A DNA stretch of 64,000 nt. Origin: Methylotenera sp. Lineage in GTDB: Bacteria > Pseudomonadota > Gammaproteobacteria > Burkholderiales > Methylophilaceae. This document shows, in pieces, positions 51,580-59,783 of this stretch. The stretch spans positions 62,001 to 126,000 of the forward strand of contig JABFRQ010000005.1 in NCBI GenBank assembly GCA_013141075.1, given 5' to 3'. Within the stretch, counting starts at the first letter, position 1. The number at the start of each line of letters is the position of its first letter. The notes under the pieces are model-generated. The model did no database searches, was not told where the DNA came from, and saw nothing but the letters and a program-made list of their open reading frames with translations. The position numbers and the translations under genes are program-made.

Positions 51580-51994
51580 GCGCAAACTATTTTGGTGGTT
51601 GCTGATGTGCTTGCTGCTTATTTTCGTGGTGTGGCTTGCCAGCAATAATGCGGGTTATGTGCTGGTGATTCGTCCACCTTACCGCCTACAATTTTCATTC
51701 AATTTTTTTCTAATTTTGATGGTGTTAGGTTTTTTAGCCATTCACTATTGCTTACGATTTGTAAATTTTTTACGATTTTTGCCCGCCAATAGACGCAACA
51801 AACAAGAAGCACAACGCCTAAAAGCCAGCAACGACTGGCTGCTTGAAGGCATGCACGCCCTTGCAGAAGGTGATTTTGAAAGTGCCGAAACTGCCATTAA
51901 AAATGCGCACGATTTAATCCAAAATGCAGACCATGAAAAACTCATGGCCGCACTCTCCGCAGAAAAAAATAAACAGGGGTTTTTGTTTAAGTAG
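51572..51994 (+). CDS. hemY: HemY N-terminal domain protein, strongly shortened
   Basis: HemY proteins in hem operons are inner-membrane proteins of about 390-410 residues with a HemY_N domain and TPRs. This one has only 140: MIKRKLFWWLLMCLLLIFVVW and a second hydrophobic segment, then RRNKQEAQRLKASNDWLLEG and a single TPR-like helix pair (ALAEGDFESAETAIKNAHDLI). It ends at KQGFLF. The start is the ATG overlapping the hemX stop (ATGATTAA). The gene ends 8 bases inside the convergent sensor-kinase gene, so no room is left for the missing TPR part. The reading frame is clean; I do not see a frameshift. Function may be reduced or altered. Confidence 0.82.
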   Translation: MIKRKLFWWLLMCLLLIFVVWLASNNAGYVLVIRPPYRLQFSFNFFLILMVLGFLAIHYCLRFVNFLRFLPANRRNKQEAQRLKASNDWLLEGMHALAEGDFESAETAIKNAHDLIQNADHEKLMAALSAEKNKQGFLFK

Positions 51995-53321
51995 TGGTAG
52001 GCCAAATCACTTTAACTAATAAGCCCGCTCCAACTTCGGGGTCACCGAGTTCTAACTTTGCACCGTGTAATTCTGCAATGCGCTGCACTATAGATAAGCC
52101 TAATCCGCTGCCGTCTTCACCACTACCAGTTATTCGATAAAAGCGTTGTAATACTTGCGCACGTTCAGCTTTAGGAATCCCTGACCCTGTATCGCGTACT
52201 TCTAGCGTAACGACTTCATCCACATGCACAGCAACAAACACTTGCCCGCCAATTGGCGTATAGCGGATGGCGTTATCTAACAAATTGCGTAACAACAAAC
52301 GTAGTTGCGCATCATCGCCTTGCACATGGCCTATTGCGCCATCTTCAAGCGTCATCTCAATGTTTTTTGCATGCGCTAATGGCGCTAAATCAGCCATTAC
52401 CGTTGCTGCTAAACCATGTAAATCTAATTGTGTAAAGTGCATTGCGGCGGTTTCAGGGTCAACTCTCGCTAATGTGAGCAATTGCTCAACTAAGCGCGTG
52501 GCTCTATCTACACCGCGTAATACGTTTTCTAAAGCTGTATTTTGCTCGGTTTTATCTGTTGAGCGCATGGCGACTTGTGCTTGAATTTTAAGCGCCGCCA
52601 GTGGTGTACGCAATTCATGTGCGGCATCGGCGGTAAAGCGGCGCTCGCCTTCAAAGGCCTCTTCAAGCCTTGCAAATAAGTCGTTCAACGCTTGCGCTAA
52701 AGGTGCAACTTCTTCTGGCACGCCTGTCATTGCAACAGGCGCTAGGCGGTTTGCCGTGCGTTGTTTGACTTCGTGCTTAAGATGTTGCAACGGCCGCAAA
52801 CCTGCACCAACACCAAACCAAATAAGCATGGCCAACACGGGCAAGGCTATGAGCATGGGCAGCAACATTTTAAGCGTAATGTGGCGTGCCAAACTTTCGC
52901 GCGCGGCCAGTGGCTCGGCCACTTGTATCATAAATTCGTGGTGGGCATCCCACTTTGCAAGCACGCGCCACGGCTCACCATTGATGATGCTTTCACTATA
53001 GCCTTCATTTTCACTCGCCAAAGCACTGGCTGGGGCAATGGCAGAGCGCATCAGCAGGCCTTCTTCATCCCAAATTTGAAACGCTAATTTTTGCTCGTAT
53101 TCATGTGAAACGGCAATTTCATCAACATTATGCTCGCCACGTTCATGCAACTCATGACGCATTGTGCCAAGCAATACTTGGGCAGATTGCGCGAGTTGCG
53201 CATCAAATAACTGGTTAATTTCTTCTCGCGACTCTGCATGACTAAACCATGCGGCCAATATCCATGCGGCTCCTAGACCAACAGACAATAAAACAATCAG
53301 CCGAATGCGTAGCGAATTCAT
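51987..53321 (-). CDS. QseC/PmrB-type sensor histidine kinase
   Basis: The 444-residue protein has two membrane segments (about 5-25 and 145-168, MLLPMLIALPVLAMLIWFGV) framing a roughly 120-residue periplasmic sensor. A HAMP-type linker follows, then the phosphoacceptor His235 in DAAHELRTPLAALK, the N box RNLLDNAIRYTP, and G boxes DTGSGIP and GSGLGLSIV. It overlaps its response regulator by 4 bases. The convergent hemY overlaps its 3' end by 8 bases. The sensor plus regulator sits next to the cytochrome cluster and may control it. Confidence 0.94.
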   Translation of the reverse strand: MNSLRIRLIVLLSVGLGAAWILAAWFSHAESREEINQLFDAQLAQSAQVLLGTMRHELHERGEHNVDEIAVSHEYEQKLAFQIWDEEGLLMRSAIAPASALASENEGYSESIINGEPWRVLAKWDAHHEFMIQVAEPLAARESLARHITLKMLLPMLIALPVLAMLIWFGVGAGLRPLQHLKHEVKQRTANRLAPVAMTGVPEEVAPLAQALNDLFARLEEAFEGERRFTADAAHELRTPLAALKIQAQVAMRSTDKTEQNTALENVLRGVDRATRLVEQLLTLARVDPETAAMHFTQLDLHGLAATVMADLAPLAHAKNIEMTLEDGAIGHVQGDDAQLRLLLRNLLDNAIRYTPIGGQVFVAVHVDEVVTLEVRDTGSGIPKAERAQVLQRFYRITGSGEDGSGLGLSIVQRIAELHGAKLELGDPEVGAGLLVKVIWPTTT

Positions 53322-53989
53322 ACGCTAGCACTCAGTTTATCAATCACATAACCTACGCCGCGCATGGTGCGTATCAAATCACTACCTAATTTTTTGCGTA
53401 AATGGTGAATATGCACTTCTACCGAGTTGCTCTCTACTTCTTCGCCCCAGCCATATAAATGTTGCTCCAGCTGCTCACGCGATTGCACGCGGCCAATATG
53501 CAACAAAAGCTCGTGTAACAAAGTGAACTCTTTTGCTGAAAGCTCAATCGTCTGACCATTTTTGCTTACTTGGTGGGTAGATGGCGTAAGCGCAATATCG
53601 CCGTGCTGCAAAGTTTGCGTTACCTGCCCCACACTGCGGCGCAATAACGCATTTAAACGCGCAATCAGCTCATCTAAATCAAACGGTTTAATTAGGTAAT
53701 CATCCGCGCCTGCATTTAAGCCAACCACACGGTCTGCCACAGTGTCACGCGCAGTGAGTACTAACACTGGCACTTTTAAATGGTTAGCGCGCAACCATTT
53801 AAGTAAATCTAAGCCGCTTAATTTAGGCAGGCCTAAATCTAATACCAGCAAAGCATATTCTTCAGTTTCTAACGCTAGTTTGGCGGCAACGCCATCTTGC
53901 GCCCAATCCACGGCAAAGCCTGCTTGTTTTAAGCCCGCCTTTACGCCATCGCCCAGCAGGGCATCGTCTTCAACCAATAAAATACGCAT
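53318..53989 (-). CDS. OmpR-family response regulator (QseB/PmrA-type)
   Basis: The 223-residue protein has a receiver domain with EDD at 7-9, Asp51 in VLDLGLPKLSG and Lys in YLIKPFDLDEL, followed by a winged-helix DNA-binding domain (LSAKEFTLLHELLLHIG, VEVHIHHLRKKLG, RTMRGVGYVID). It lies upstream of its kinase in the same direction, ATG overlapping TGA. A 19-base gap separates it from the diheme cytochrome gene, so it may be on the same transcript. Confidence 0.95.
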   Translation of the reverse strand: MRILLVEDDALLGDGVKAGLKQAGFAVDWAQDGVAAKLALETEEYALLVLDLGLPKLSGLDLLKWLRANHLKVPVLVLTARDTVADRVVGLNAGADDYLIKPFDLDELIARLNALLRRSVGQVTQTLQHGDIALTPSTHQVSKNGQTIELSAKEFTLLHELLLHIGRVQSREQLEQHLYGWGEEVESNSVEVHIHHLRKKLGSDLIRTMRGVGYVIDKLSASV

Positions 53990-54008
53990 TTGCTTATATT
54001 AGCGCTTA

Positions 54009-54542
54009 TTAACGTGGAATCTTTATCTGCGACTCAGAAAAATCACCTTTTTCTGCACCTTTATGGCACGCCATGCAGTTAGATGCGCTACCGATACTTT
54101 TACGCTTGAAAGTAGCCGCTGACACTTCGTCATGCTTGGCTGTAAAATAGCGCGTTTCAGTAATGCGCAAAGGCGCAGCATTGGTAGCAATCGATTGACT
54201 GATGCGGCTTGAGCGGCGATTATCTGATTTATCTGCGCTATTCAAGGCTAAAAAACGCGTGATTTCCGCTTGCGTTGCGGCATCTAAACTGGCATTTTCA
54301 CCAAAGTGTTTATCTAGCCCAGCCATTACTTTATTCCATGATTTTTCTGGCAATAAACCTGGGTGATAAAGCATATGGCAGCTAGCACATTCTGCCGCCC
54401 ATTTAACATTGGTAACCGTTGGCATTTGCTTGCCACGACCTTCACCACCCTCACCGCCTTCGCCAAAGCCACCACTCGCCAATAAAGTGCCTGCTGAGCT
54501 AATGCTTGTGACTAGTACTAAAAATTGCATCCAATTTTTCAT
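54009..54542 (-). CDS. diheme cytochrome c (DHC type)
   Basis: A 177-residue periplasmic protein with a signal peptide (about 1-22) and a Gly/Glu-rich stretch (GGFGEGGEGGEG). Two heme-binding motifs are CASCH (52-56) and CMACH (156-160), and candidate axial His are in KHFGE and AKHDE. The layout matches the DHC family (PF09626 type), which transfers electrons with SHP and a cytochrome b561 in other bacteria. It follows the SHP-like gene by 11 bases and precedes the response regulator. Confidence 0.9.
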   Translation of the reverse strand: MKNWMQFLVLVTSISSAGTLLASGGFGEGGEGGEGRGKQMPTVTNVKWAAECASCHMLYHPGLLPEKSWNKVMAGLDKHFGENASLDAATQAEITRFLALNSADKSDNRRSSRISQSIATNAAPLRITETRYFTAKHDEVSAATFKRKSIGSASNCMACHKGAEKGDFSESQIKIPR

Positions 54543-54553
54543 GTTGTTTCTCC

Positions 54554-54976
54554 TTATTTAACACTCAATAAATACTGTATGTAATCGCCTTTTTCTTGCG
54601 CGGTACAGGCGCGTTCCAACACGTCTTTACAGTTACGGCCAAACCATTTTTCTACTTTGGCGGCATCGGTAAATCGTTGCGCGTTCACGCTAGGCACCAT
54701 TGGCTCAATCACCTTATTGGCGCGGGTTTTACCTTGCTTGCGCGGGTCTGCTGTGTGGCAAGTTGAGCAACTCACTTTTTTGCCATCGCTATGCGTATGC
54801 TCTGCTTTAAAAAAGCTCGCGCCCTTGTCAGATGAAAACCCTGTAAAAGCCGAATTTTCTTGCTTAGCTTGCGCCTCATATTGCTTAAGCAGCTCTTGCG
54901 GCGTAGCTGCAAATGTGTGCGTGCTAAACAGCAGCCCCAATGCCACCAATGAATGTTTAACGAATGATTTACGCAT
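54554..54976 (-). CDS. SHP-type (DUF1924) monoheme cytochrome c
   Basis: A 140-residue periplasmic protein with a signal peptide ending near TFA (22-23) and a heme motif CSTCH (70-74). The C-terminal part has CxxxxERAC (NCKDVLERACTAQEKGDYIQYL), with two extra Cys that could form a disulfide. It resembles SHP, an oxygen-binding cytochrome of Rhodobacter. I chose ATG at 54976, which has a perfect AAGGAG upstream; the earlier ATG at 54991 overlaps that site. It overlaps the cytochrome b561 stop by 8 bases, so translation is probably coupled. Confidence 0.88.
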   Translation of the reverse strand: MRKSFVKHSLVALGLLFSTHTFAATPQELLKQYEAQAKQENSAFTGFSSDKGASFFKAEHTHSDGKKVSCSTCHTADPRKQGKTRANKVIEPMVPSVNAQRFTDAAKVEKWFGRNCKDVLERACTAQEKGDYIQYLLSVK

Positions 54977-55631
54977 TTTTGTCTCCTTCATTTTGAATAT
55001 GCCTCATGGTTTGATTCTCGTCTGCAGGCTCAACTTCATACTTATAGCCAGTTACCATGGCCTGAGCCAGAGGCGCTTTATCTTTATGTTCATGCCAAAT
55101 TAACGCGGCGATATGCACCACCACAAAACCCATTAAAAAGTAATAAATGATTTCATGCGGCTCTTCAAACATATCTTCCAACCAAGCCATATCGCCAAAC
55201 CAAGCATTAAAAGGCCCCATGCTATGCTCAACCGCCGCAAGGCCAAGCCCCGTAATCGCCATGATGATAAGTAATAGATAAACCAGCAAATAAACACCAC
55301 TAGCCAGTGTGTGGTGCCCATAGTGTGGTTTGGCCTGAAAATCAAAGTGGCGGATAGCACCCCACCATGCGGCTGGATGCCACATATTGGAAAACCTAGC
55401 AGTTCGCGGCCCAACAACGCCCCACACCAACCGCGCCACAATGCCAAGCACTAAGGCGTAACCAATGTAAATGTGCAGCTGCCAAAGCGTTTTCTCACCA
55501 ACGCCTTTTTCAAACAAGCTAGAAAGCCAAATGGTGGCCATGAGAAATAGAATAGCCAAGCCATTCCAAAGGTGAATAATACGAAGCGCAGGGTCGTAAA
55601 CCTTGTGCCTGCGGTAAGTGATAGTTTCCAT
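54969..55631 (-). CDS. cytochrome b561-type membrane protein
   Basis: A 220-residue membrane cytochrome b with four helices. Heme-ligand His occur in YDPALRIIHLWNG (helix I), LWQLHIYIGYAL (helix II) and FLMGFVVVHIAALIWHEHKDK (helix IV). The last 25 residues are hydrophilic. It is first in the b561 / SHP / DHC operon, with AAAAAGGAG just upstream of the ATG. It is probably the quinol or membrane entry point for electrons to the two c-type cytochromes. Confidence 0.92.
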   Translation of the reverse strand: METITYRRHKVYDPALRIIHLWNGLAILFLMATIWLSSLFEKGVGEKTLWQLHIYIGYALVLGIVARLVWGVVGPRTARFSNMWHPAAWWGAIRHFDFQAKPHYGHHTLASGVYLLVYLLLIIMAITGLGLAAVEHSMGPFNAWFGDMAWLEDMFEEPHEIIYYFLMGFVVVHIAALIWHEHKDKAPLAQAMVTGYKYEVEPADENQTMRHIQNEGDKNA

Positions 55632-55840
55632 TATTTGCTCCTTTTTGTAAGGGTGAGGAGCGAATAATAGAGTTGGTTTCTTAACGTAAACTTAAATGGG
55701 TGAAGTTATAGTGAGGGTTATACTTTCAATACATCAGAAAAAGCTTGTAGGCACTACGACACCAGTAGGGCAGACTCGCAAAGCAGTCCGCCACATGGGG
55801 AAATTCAACATACAGCGTAGCGTAAACGGGTACGCCATAC

Positions 55841-55885
55841 GAGCTGCAACCCAATATCCATGAGGATTGCAGGGATGTGTTAAAA
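55841..55885 (+). repeat. dispersed palindromic element, copy 3
   Basis: CTGCAACCCAATATCCATGA followed by GGATTGCAGGGATGTG. It matches copy 4 about 170 bases further on at the CTGCAA.CCAATATCCATG.GG core, and copies 1 and 2. Confidence 0.7.
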
Positions 55886-56009
55886 CGTTTAAATGTGGCA
55901 AAATGGATGGTTTTGTAGGGTGGTGCAAACGCAGTTTGTACACCGTATTTGAACATTTCCGTTCAATTGGTAGGGAAGTAACCCCATTTTTCCACCTTAC
56001 ACACCATAA

Positions 56010-56057
56010 ACACATGCCCTGCAAGCCAATATCCATGCGGTTGCTGGCGATGTTGTT
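56010..56057 (+). repeat. dispersed palindromic element, copy 4
   Basis: ATGCCCTGCAAGCCAATATC, then CATGCGGTTGCTGGCGATG. Its reverse complement matches copy 1 over about 45 bases, including the flanking AACAAC and CATSTGT segments. It is the best conserved pair in the window. Confidence 0.75.
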
Positions 56058-56172
56058 TTTGGGGTTTATATATGTAAATACCTAAAGTCAGAATCTACGC
56101 GGCCATACCTTTGAGCGTCGTTATTAGGAACGCTATCAAAATTAGTAAACTAGCGAGTGTTGCAAAAAGGCA

Positions 56173-56201
56173 CTAGATTCCGTGCTTGACACGGAATGAC
56201 G
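56173..56201. repeat. GTCATTCC-type palindrome, inverted relative to 372-400
   Basis: CTAGATTCCGTG, CTTGA, CACGGAATGACG: the outer arms equal the reverse complement of the element at 372-400. Lies in the repeat-rich spacer upstream of the cytochrome operon. Confidence 0.7.
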
Positions 56202-56299
56202 AATGAGATTGAGCTTTTTCCGCATTTTTGTGTCTGTGTGGTGAGTGATATTTAACTAATCACTCGCAGTCACAGGCCGCGCCCACAAAAACATCAACA

Positions 56300-57328
56300 T
56301 CATTTATTGTTAGCCACTGGCTTTGCATAATTAAACGCGTCAGAGAAAAACTCATCCTCTGGCAAGCCTGCTTTTACAAAGCTGGCGTGGGCAATTTCTA
56401 CCATGGCGGGGGCGCCACAGCAGTACACTTCATAATCTGCTAAACCTGTCACACAATCATCTAACACGGCTTGGTGTACAAAGCCTGTGCGGCCTTGCCA
56501 ATTATCTTCTGCGGTGGCGTCTGATAACACTGGAATAAATTTTATATGCGGGTACTCGGCCGCCCAAGCTTCTGGCAATGCGGGCATGTAGAGGTCTTGC
56601 AGCGTGCGTGCGCCCCAATATAGGGTGATGTCGCGCTGAATGTTTTTGTGCAGCATGTGCTCAATAATACTTTTAATGGGCGCAAAGCCTGTGCCGCCTG
56701 CGACCATAATAATGGGTTTGCTTGAATCTTCACGCAGAAAAAAGCTGCCGAATGGGGCTTCTATGCGCAAAATGGCTTTATCAGGCATTTCGTTAAACAC
56801 GTATTCGGTGAATTGCCCGCCAGGAATCAGGCGCAAATGTAGTTCAAGCATGTTATCTACATAGGGTGCGTTGGCGAGCGAAAAAGCGCGGCGTTTGCCA
56901 TCTTTAAGCAAAAATTCTATGTATTGCCCCGCCATAAATTTTAAATGCTCGGTGCTGGGCAATTTTAAGAATAACGCCATCACATCATGTGAAAGCTGCA
57001 CTTTGCGCTCTACTCGTGCGGGCATAATGCGTGGCGGAATCACATCTGCATCAATTTCTCGGCAGGCAATGGTTAAGTCTGATAATGGATGCGCGCAGCA
57101 AAATAACGCTTTACCAGCCGCTTTTTCTGCATCGCTCATCGCGCTTGCGGCGTAATCACCATAATCCACTGTGCCGCTAATAATGTCGCCTTTGCAGCTA
57201 CCACAAGTGCCGTTGCGACAACCGTAGGGAATGTTCACACCCGCGCTAATGGCCGACTCCAGCACGGTTTCAGAGGCTTTAGCGCTGTAAATGTGGCCGC
57301 TAGATTGAATGGTAATTTGATAGCTCAT
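56300..57328 (-). CDS. 2Fe-2S ferredoxin / FAD / NAD(P)H oxidoreductase (AscD/CDP-6-deoxy-glucoseen reductase-like)
   Basis: A 342-residue flavoprotein reductase. The N-terminal plant-type ferredoxin domain has cluster Cys37, Cys42, Cys45 (YGCRNGTCGSC) and Cys77 in LFCCAHP. The FAD domain has RAFSLANAP and the NAD domain GGTGFAPIKS, CCGAPAMVE. The domain order 2Fe-2S-FAD-NAD matches CDP-6-deoxy-delta-3,4-glucoseen reductase and many oxygenase reductases; here, with no sugar genes nearby, it is best called a general reductase. Next gene upstream is fxsA. Confidence 0.88.
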   Translation of the reverse strand: MSYQITIQSSGHIYSAKASETVLESAISAGVNIPYGCRNGTCGSCKGDIISGTVDYGDYAASAMSDAEKAAGKALFCCAHPLSDLTIACREIDADVIPPRIMPARVERKVQLSHDVMALFLKLPSTEHLKFMAGQYIEFLLKDGKRRAFSLANAPYVDNMLELHLRLIPGGQFTEYVFNEMPDKAILRIEAPFGSFFLREDSSKPIIMVAGGTGFAPIKSIIEHMLHKNIQRDITLYWGARTLQDLYMPALPEAWAAEYPHIKFIPVLSDATAEDNWQGRTGFVHQAVLDDCVTGLADYEVYCCGAPAMVEIAHASFVKAGLPEDEFFSDAFNYAKPVANNK

Positions 57329-57355
57329 TTTTAAACTTTCTTAATCTTTTTCGCT

Positions 57356-57751
57356 TTATTCTTCACGATGAAACTCGCCTTCAATCACATCATCATTCGC
57401 CGCTTTTTGCGTGTGTTTTGGCGAATGTATTACGCCTTTATTCATAGGTATCAACAATAAAATAACGGCAATAAAGTCGGTAATCACGCCAGGAATAATC
57501 AATAATATGCCCGCAATAATGTTGCGCGCACTACCAAACATTGCCTTCATCGGGTTGCCGCCTTGGCTTAGGCTTTGCATCATGCGGCCTGAAAATAATA
57601 ACTTTTCATCGCGAATAAGTTGTAAGCCAAGTATGGCAATAACGACTAAGTAAAGTAACACCCACCAGCCATAATGATGGGCTAGATTGATTAAAATCCA
57701 GATTTCAGCAATTGGAAAAGCACGTATTGCTAGCAATATAATGAAGCGCAT
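57356..57751 (-). CDS. fxsA: FxsA family inner-membrane protein
   Basis: A 131-residue membrane protein with hydrophobic segments at about 1-20 (FIILLAIRAFPIAEIWILIN), 28-45 and 75-105. RNIIAGILLIIPGVITDFIA is the FxsA signature. It ends in a polar tail. In E. coli FxsA relieves exclusion of phage T7 by the F plasmid; its normal role is unclear. It is divergent from dsbD. Confidence 0.9.
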   Translation of the reverse strand: MRFIILLAIRAFPIAEIWILINLAHHYGWWVLLYLVVIAILGLQLIRDEKLLFSGRMMQSLSQGGNPMKAMFGSARNIIAGILLIIPGVITDFIAVILLLIPMNKGVIHSPKHTQKAANDDVIEGEFHREE

Positions 57752-57881
57752 TGATGTATTATCCCTAATATATTGAACGTATGATAGCGATTACCTATCT
57801 ATAGTTGCTGTGTTGCACCTTATAATTGCGCTATATTCTACTATTACAATAGTAAAACGACTAAAAACGGAATACTTTTAC

Positions 57882-59783
57882 GTGAAAATCTTATTTTTAA
57901 AACGCTTATTTAATGGCCTAATTGCGCTCACTGCTCTTGTGTTTCTACAAAGCGCGTCTGCGGCTGAGGCTGGCAAAAGCTCCTTACTTGGCTCGCTCAT
58001 CGGCGGCAGTAGCTCTGAAGAGTTTTTATCGCCAGAAGCCGCTTTTAAGCTAAATTTAAGCACTGTTGATGCGCAAAATATTCAGGCAAATTTTACTGTA
58101 GTACCAGGTTATTATTTGTATAAAGAGCGTGTTAAATTTGAGATTAAAACGCCCGACACCAGCAAAATAGTTGAAATTAGCTTGCCAGCTGGCGAAATTA
58201 AAGAAGATGTTAATTTTGGCAAGCAAGAAGTGTATCACCATGATTTTAAAGCCAATATCAAGCTATCTTCTACCAACAATGGCCCAGTTATCATTAACGC
58301 AAGCTACCAAGGCTGTAGCGAAAAAGGTTTGTGCTATGCGCCAATTAAACAAACTATTACGGTAGATTTAAGCGCGGCAGCAAATAGTGGCGCTAACAAC
58401 GCAAATGCGCCTTCAGCAACAGCCAATGACAATGAAACTGACCGCACCACCCAAGTATTAAAATCAGGCAATTTATGGCTAGTGATTGCGGGCTTTTTTG
58501 CGGCAGGCTTGCTACTTTCGCTCACGCCTTGCGTTTATCCAATGTTTCCAATTTTATCTAGCATCATTGTTGGTAGCCAGAGCAAGCAAGTTAGGCCTTC
58601 TAAATTACATGCATTTGGTCTGTCAGTTGCCTATGTGATAGGCATGTCGCTCACTTACACTATTGCAGGAATTGCCGCAGCTTTATCAGGAAATTTAATC
58701 AGCCAATCTTTACAAAGCCCTTGGGTATTGGGTGCAACTTCGCTGTTGTTTGTATTTTTAGCTTTATCTATGTTTGGTTTTTATGAATTAAAACTGCCGC
58801 AAAACTTTGAAGACAAAATGTTGAATACCAGCAACAAACTCAAAGGGGGTGAATTTTTTGGTGTATTTATTATGGGTGCTATCTCAGCTTTAATTATCAG
58901 TCCTTGCGTCTCAGCACCCTTATCTGGGTTGTTGATTGTGATTGGCCAGACTCATGATGTGTTGCTTGGAGGGGTAGGTTTATTTTCCCTCTCCATCGGC
59001 ATGGGTATACCTTTGCTACTTATAGGCGCATCTGCAGGTAGCTTATTACCAAAAACTGGCAATTGGATGAATGCAATCCGTAACTTTTTTGGTGTATTGA
59101 TGTTAGCCGTGGCTATCGGATTGATTTCTCGTGTAATTCCTACCAACGTTCAACTAGCACTATGGTCAGCACTACTAATTGTGACAGCCGTTTACCACAA
59201 TGCGCTGGATAACTTGCCAGCACATGCAAGTAGCGCCGCCAAGTTAGGAAAAGGCACAGCCGTAATTCTGCTAATGGTTGGCGTGGCCTTGTTAATTGGC
59301 GCATTATCTGGCGCAAAATCAGCTTTTCAACCATTAAGTAATTTTAGCGTTGGCACTGCAAGCCAACAAAAATCTATGCCTGCACTTAACTTTACGCGTG
59401 TTGCCAGCATTGCAGAGTTAGAGCAAAAACTCGCCCAAACCAAAGGCCAGCCAGTGATGCTAGATTTTTACGCAGATTGGTGCGTGGCATGCAAAGAGCT
59501 AGAAGAATTAACCTTTAGCGACCCAAAAGTTCAGCAACAGCTTAAAAACACCACACTATTGCAAGTAGACGTAACTGCAAACTCTGAAGAAGACAAAGCA
59601 CTACTCAAACGCTTCGGTTTATTTGGCCCGCCAGGTATCGCATTTTTTAATGGGCACGGTAAAGAAATGGCCTCATTAAAAACCGTAGGCTTTCAAAATG
59701 CTGACCGTTTTAGTGCTACTTTATCTAAACGCGATAGCTGCATTATGGCACCGCAATCAAATGAAACAACCACGCAATGCTAA
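57882..59783 (+). CDS. dsbD: thiol:disulfide interchange protein DsbD
   Basis: DsbD carries reducing power from cytoplasmic thioredoxin to the periplasm. The 633-residue protein has a signal peptide (VKILFLKRLFNGLIALTALV) and an N-terminal DsbD-alpha domain with the Cys pair in GCSEKGLCYAPI. Eight membrane helices carry LTPCVYPMFP and SPCVSAPL. The C-terminal thioredoxin domain has ADWCVACKELE. I chose GTG at 57882, with ACGGAA upstream; an earlier in-frame start would add 24 residues before the signal. Two unusual Cys lie in the last 20 residues. It overlaps tlpA by 7 bases. Confidence 0.94.
   Translation: MKILFLKRLFNGLIALTALVFLQSASAAEAGKSSLLGSLIGGSSSEEFLSPEAAFKLNLSTVDAQNIQANFTVVPGYYLYKERVKFEIKTPDTSKIVEISLPAGEIKEDVNFGKQEVYHHDFKANIKLSSTNNGPVIINASYQGCSEKGLCYAPIKQTITVDLSAAANSGANNANAPSATANDNETDRTTQVLKSGNLWLVIAGFFAAGLLLSLTPCVYPMFPILSSIIVGSQSKQVRPSKLHAFGLSVAYVIGMSLTYTIAGIAAALSGNLISQSLQSPWVLGATSLLFVFLALSMFGFYELKLPQNFEDKMLNTSNKLKGGEFFGVFIMGAISALIISPCVSAPLSGLLIVIGQTHDVLLGGVGLFSLSIGMGIPLLLIGASAGSLLPKTGNWMNAIRNFFGVLMLAVAIGLISRVIPTNVQLALWSALLIVTAVYHNALDNLPAHASSAAKLGKGTAVILLMVGVALLIGALSGAKSAFQPLSNFSVGTASQQKSMPALNFTRVASIAELEQKLAQTKGQPVMLDFYADWCVACKELEELTFSDPKVQQQLKNTTLLQVDVTANSEEDKALLKRFGLFGPPGIAFFNGHGKEMASLKTVGFQNADRFSATLSKRDSCIMAPQSNETTTQC

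Larger units (their letters stand above)
55632..56299. other. intergenic region rich in degenerate repeats
   Basis: 668 bases without a credible gene. It holds two copies of the dispersed palindrome (55841-55885, 56010-56057) and a GGTGCAAAC-GCA-GTTTG-TACACC-like palindrome near 55918-55945. An inverted GTCATTCC element lies at 56173-56201. It includes the promoter side of the cytochrome operon near 55632-55700. The frames on either strand here look like translated repeats, not proteins. Confidence 0.75.

Noticed and set aside
55734-56036. 100-codon and 76-codon frames on the minus strand in the spacer upstream of the cytochrome operon
   Set aside because: They run through the dispersed palindromes and have no ribosome-binding site or recognisable domain; they look like translated repeats.
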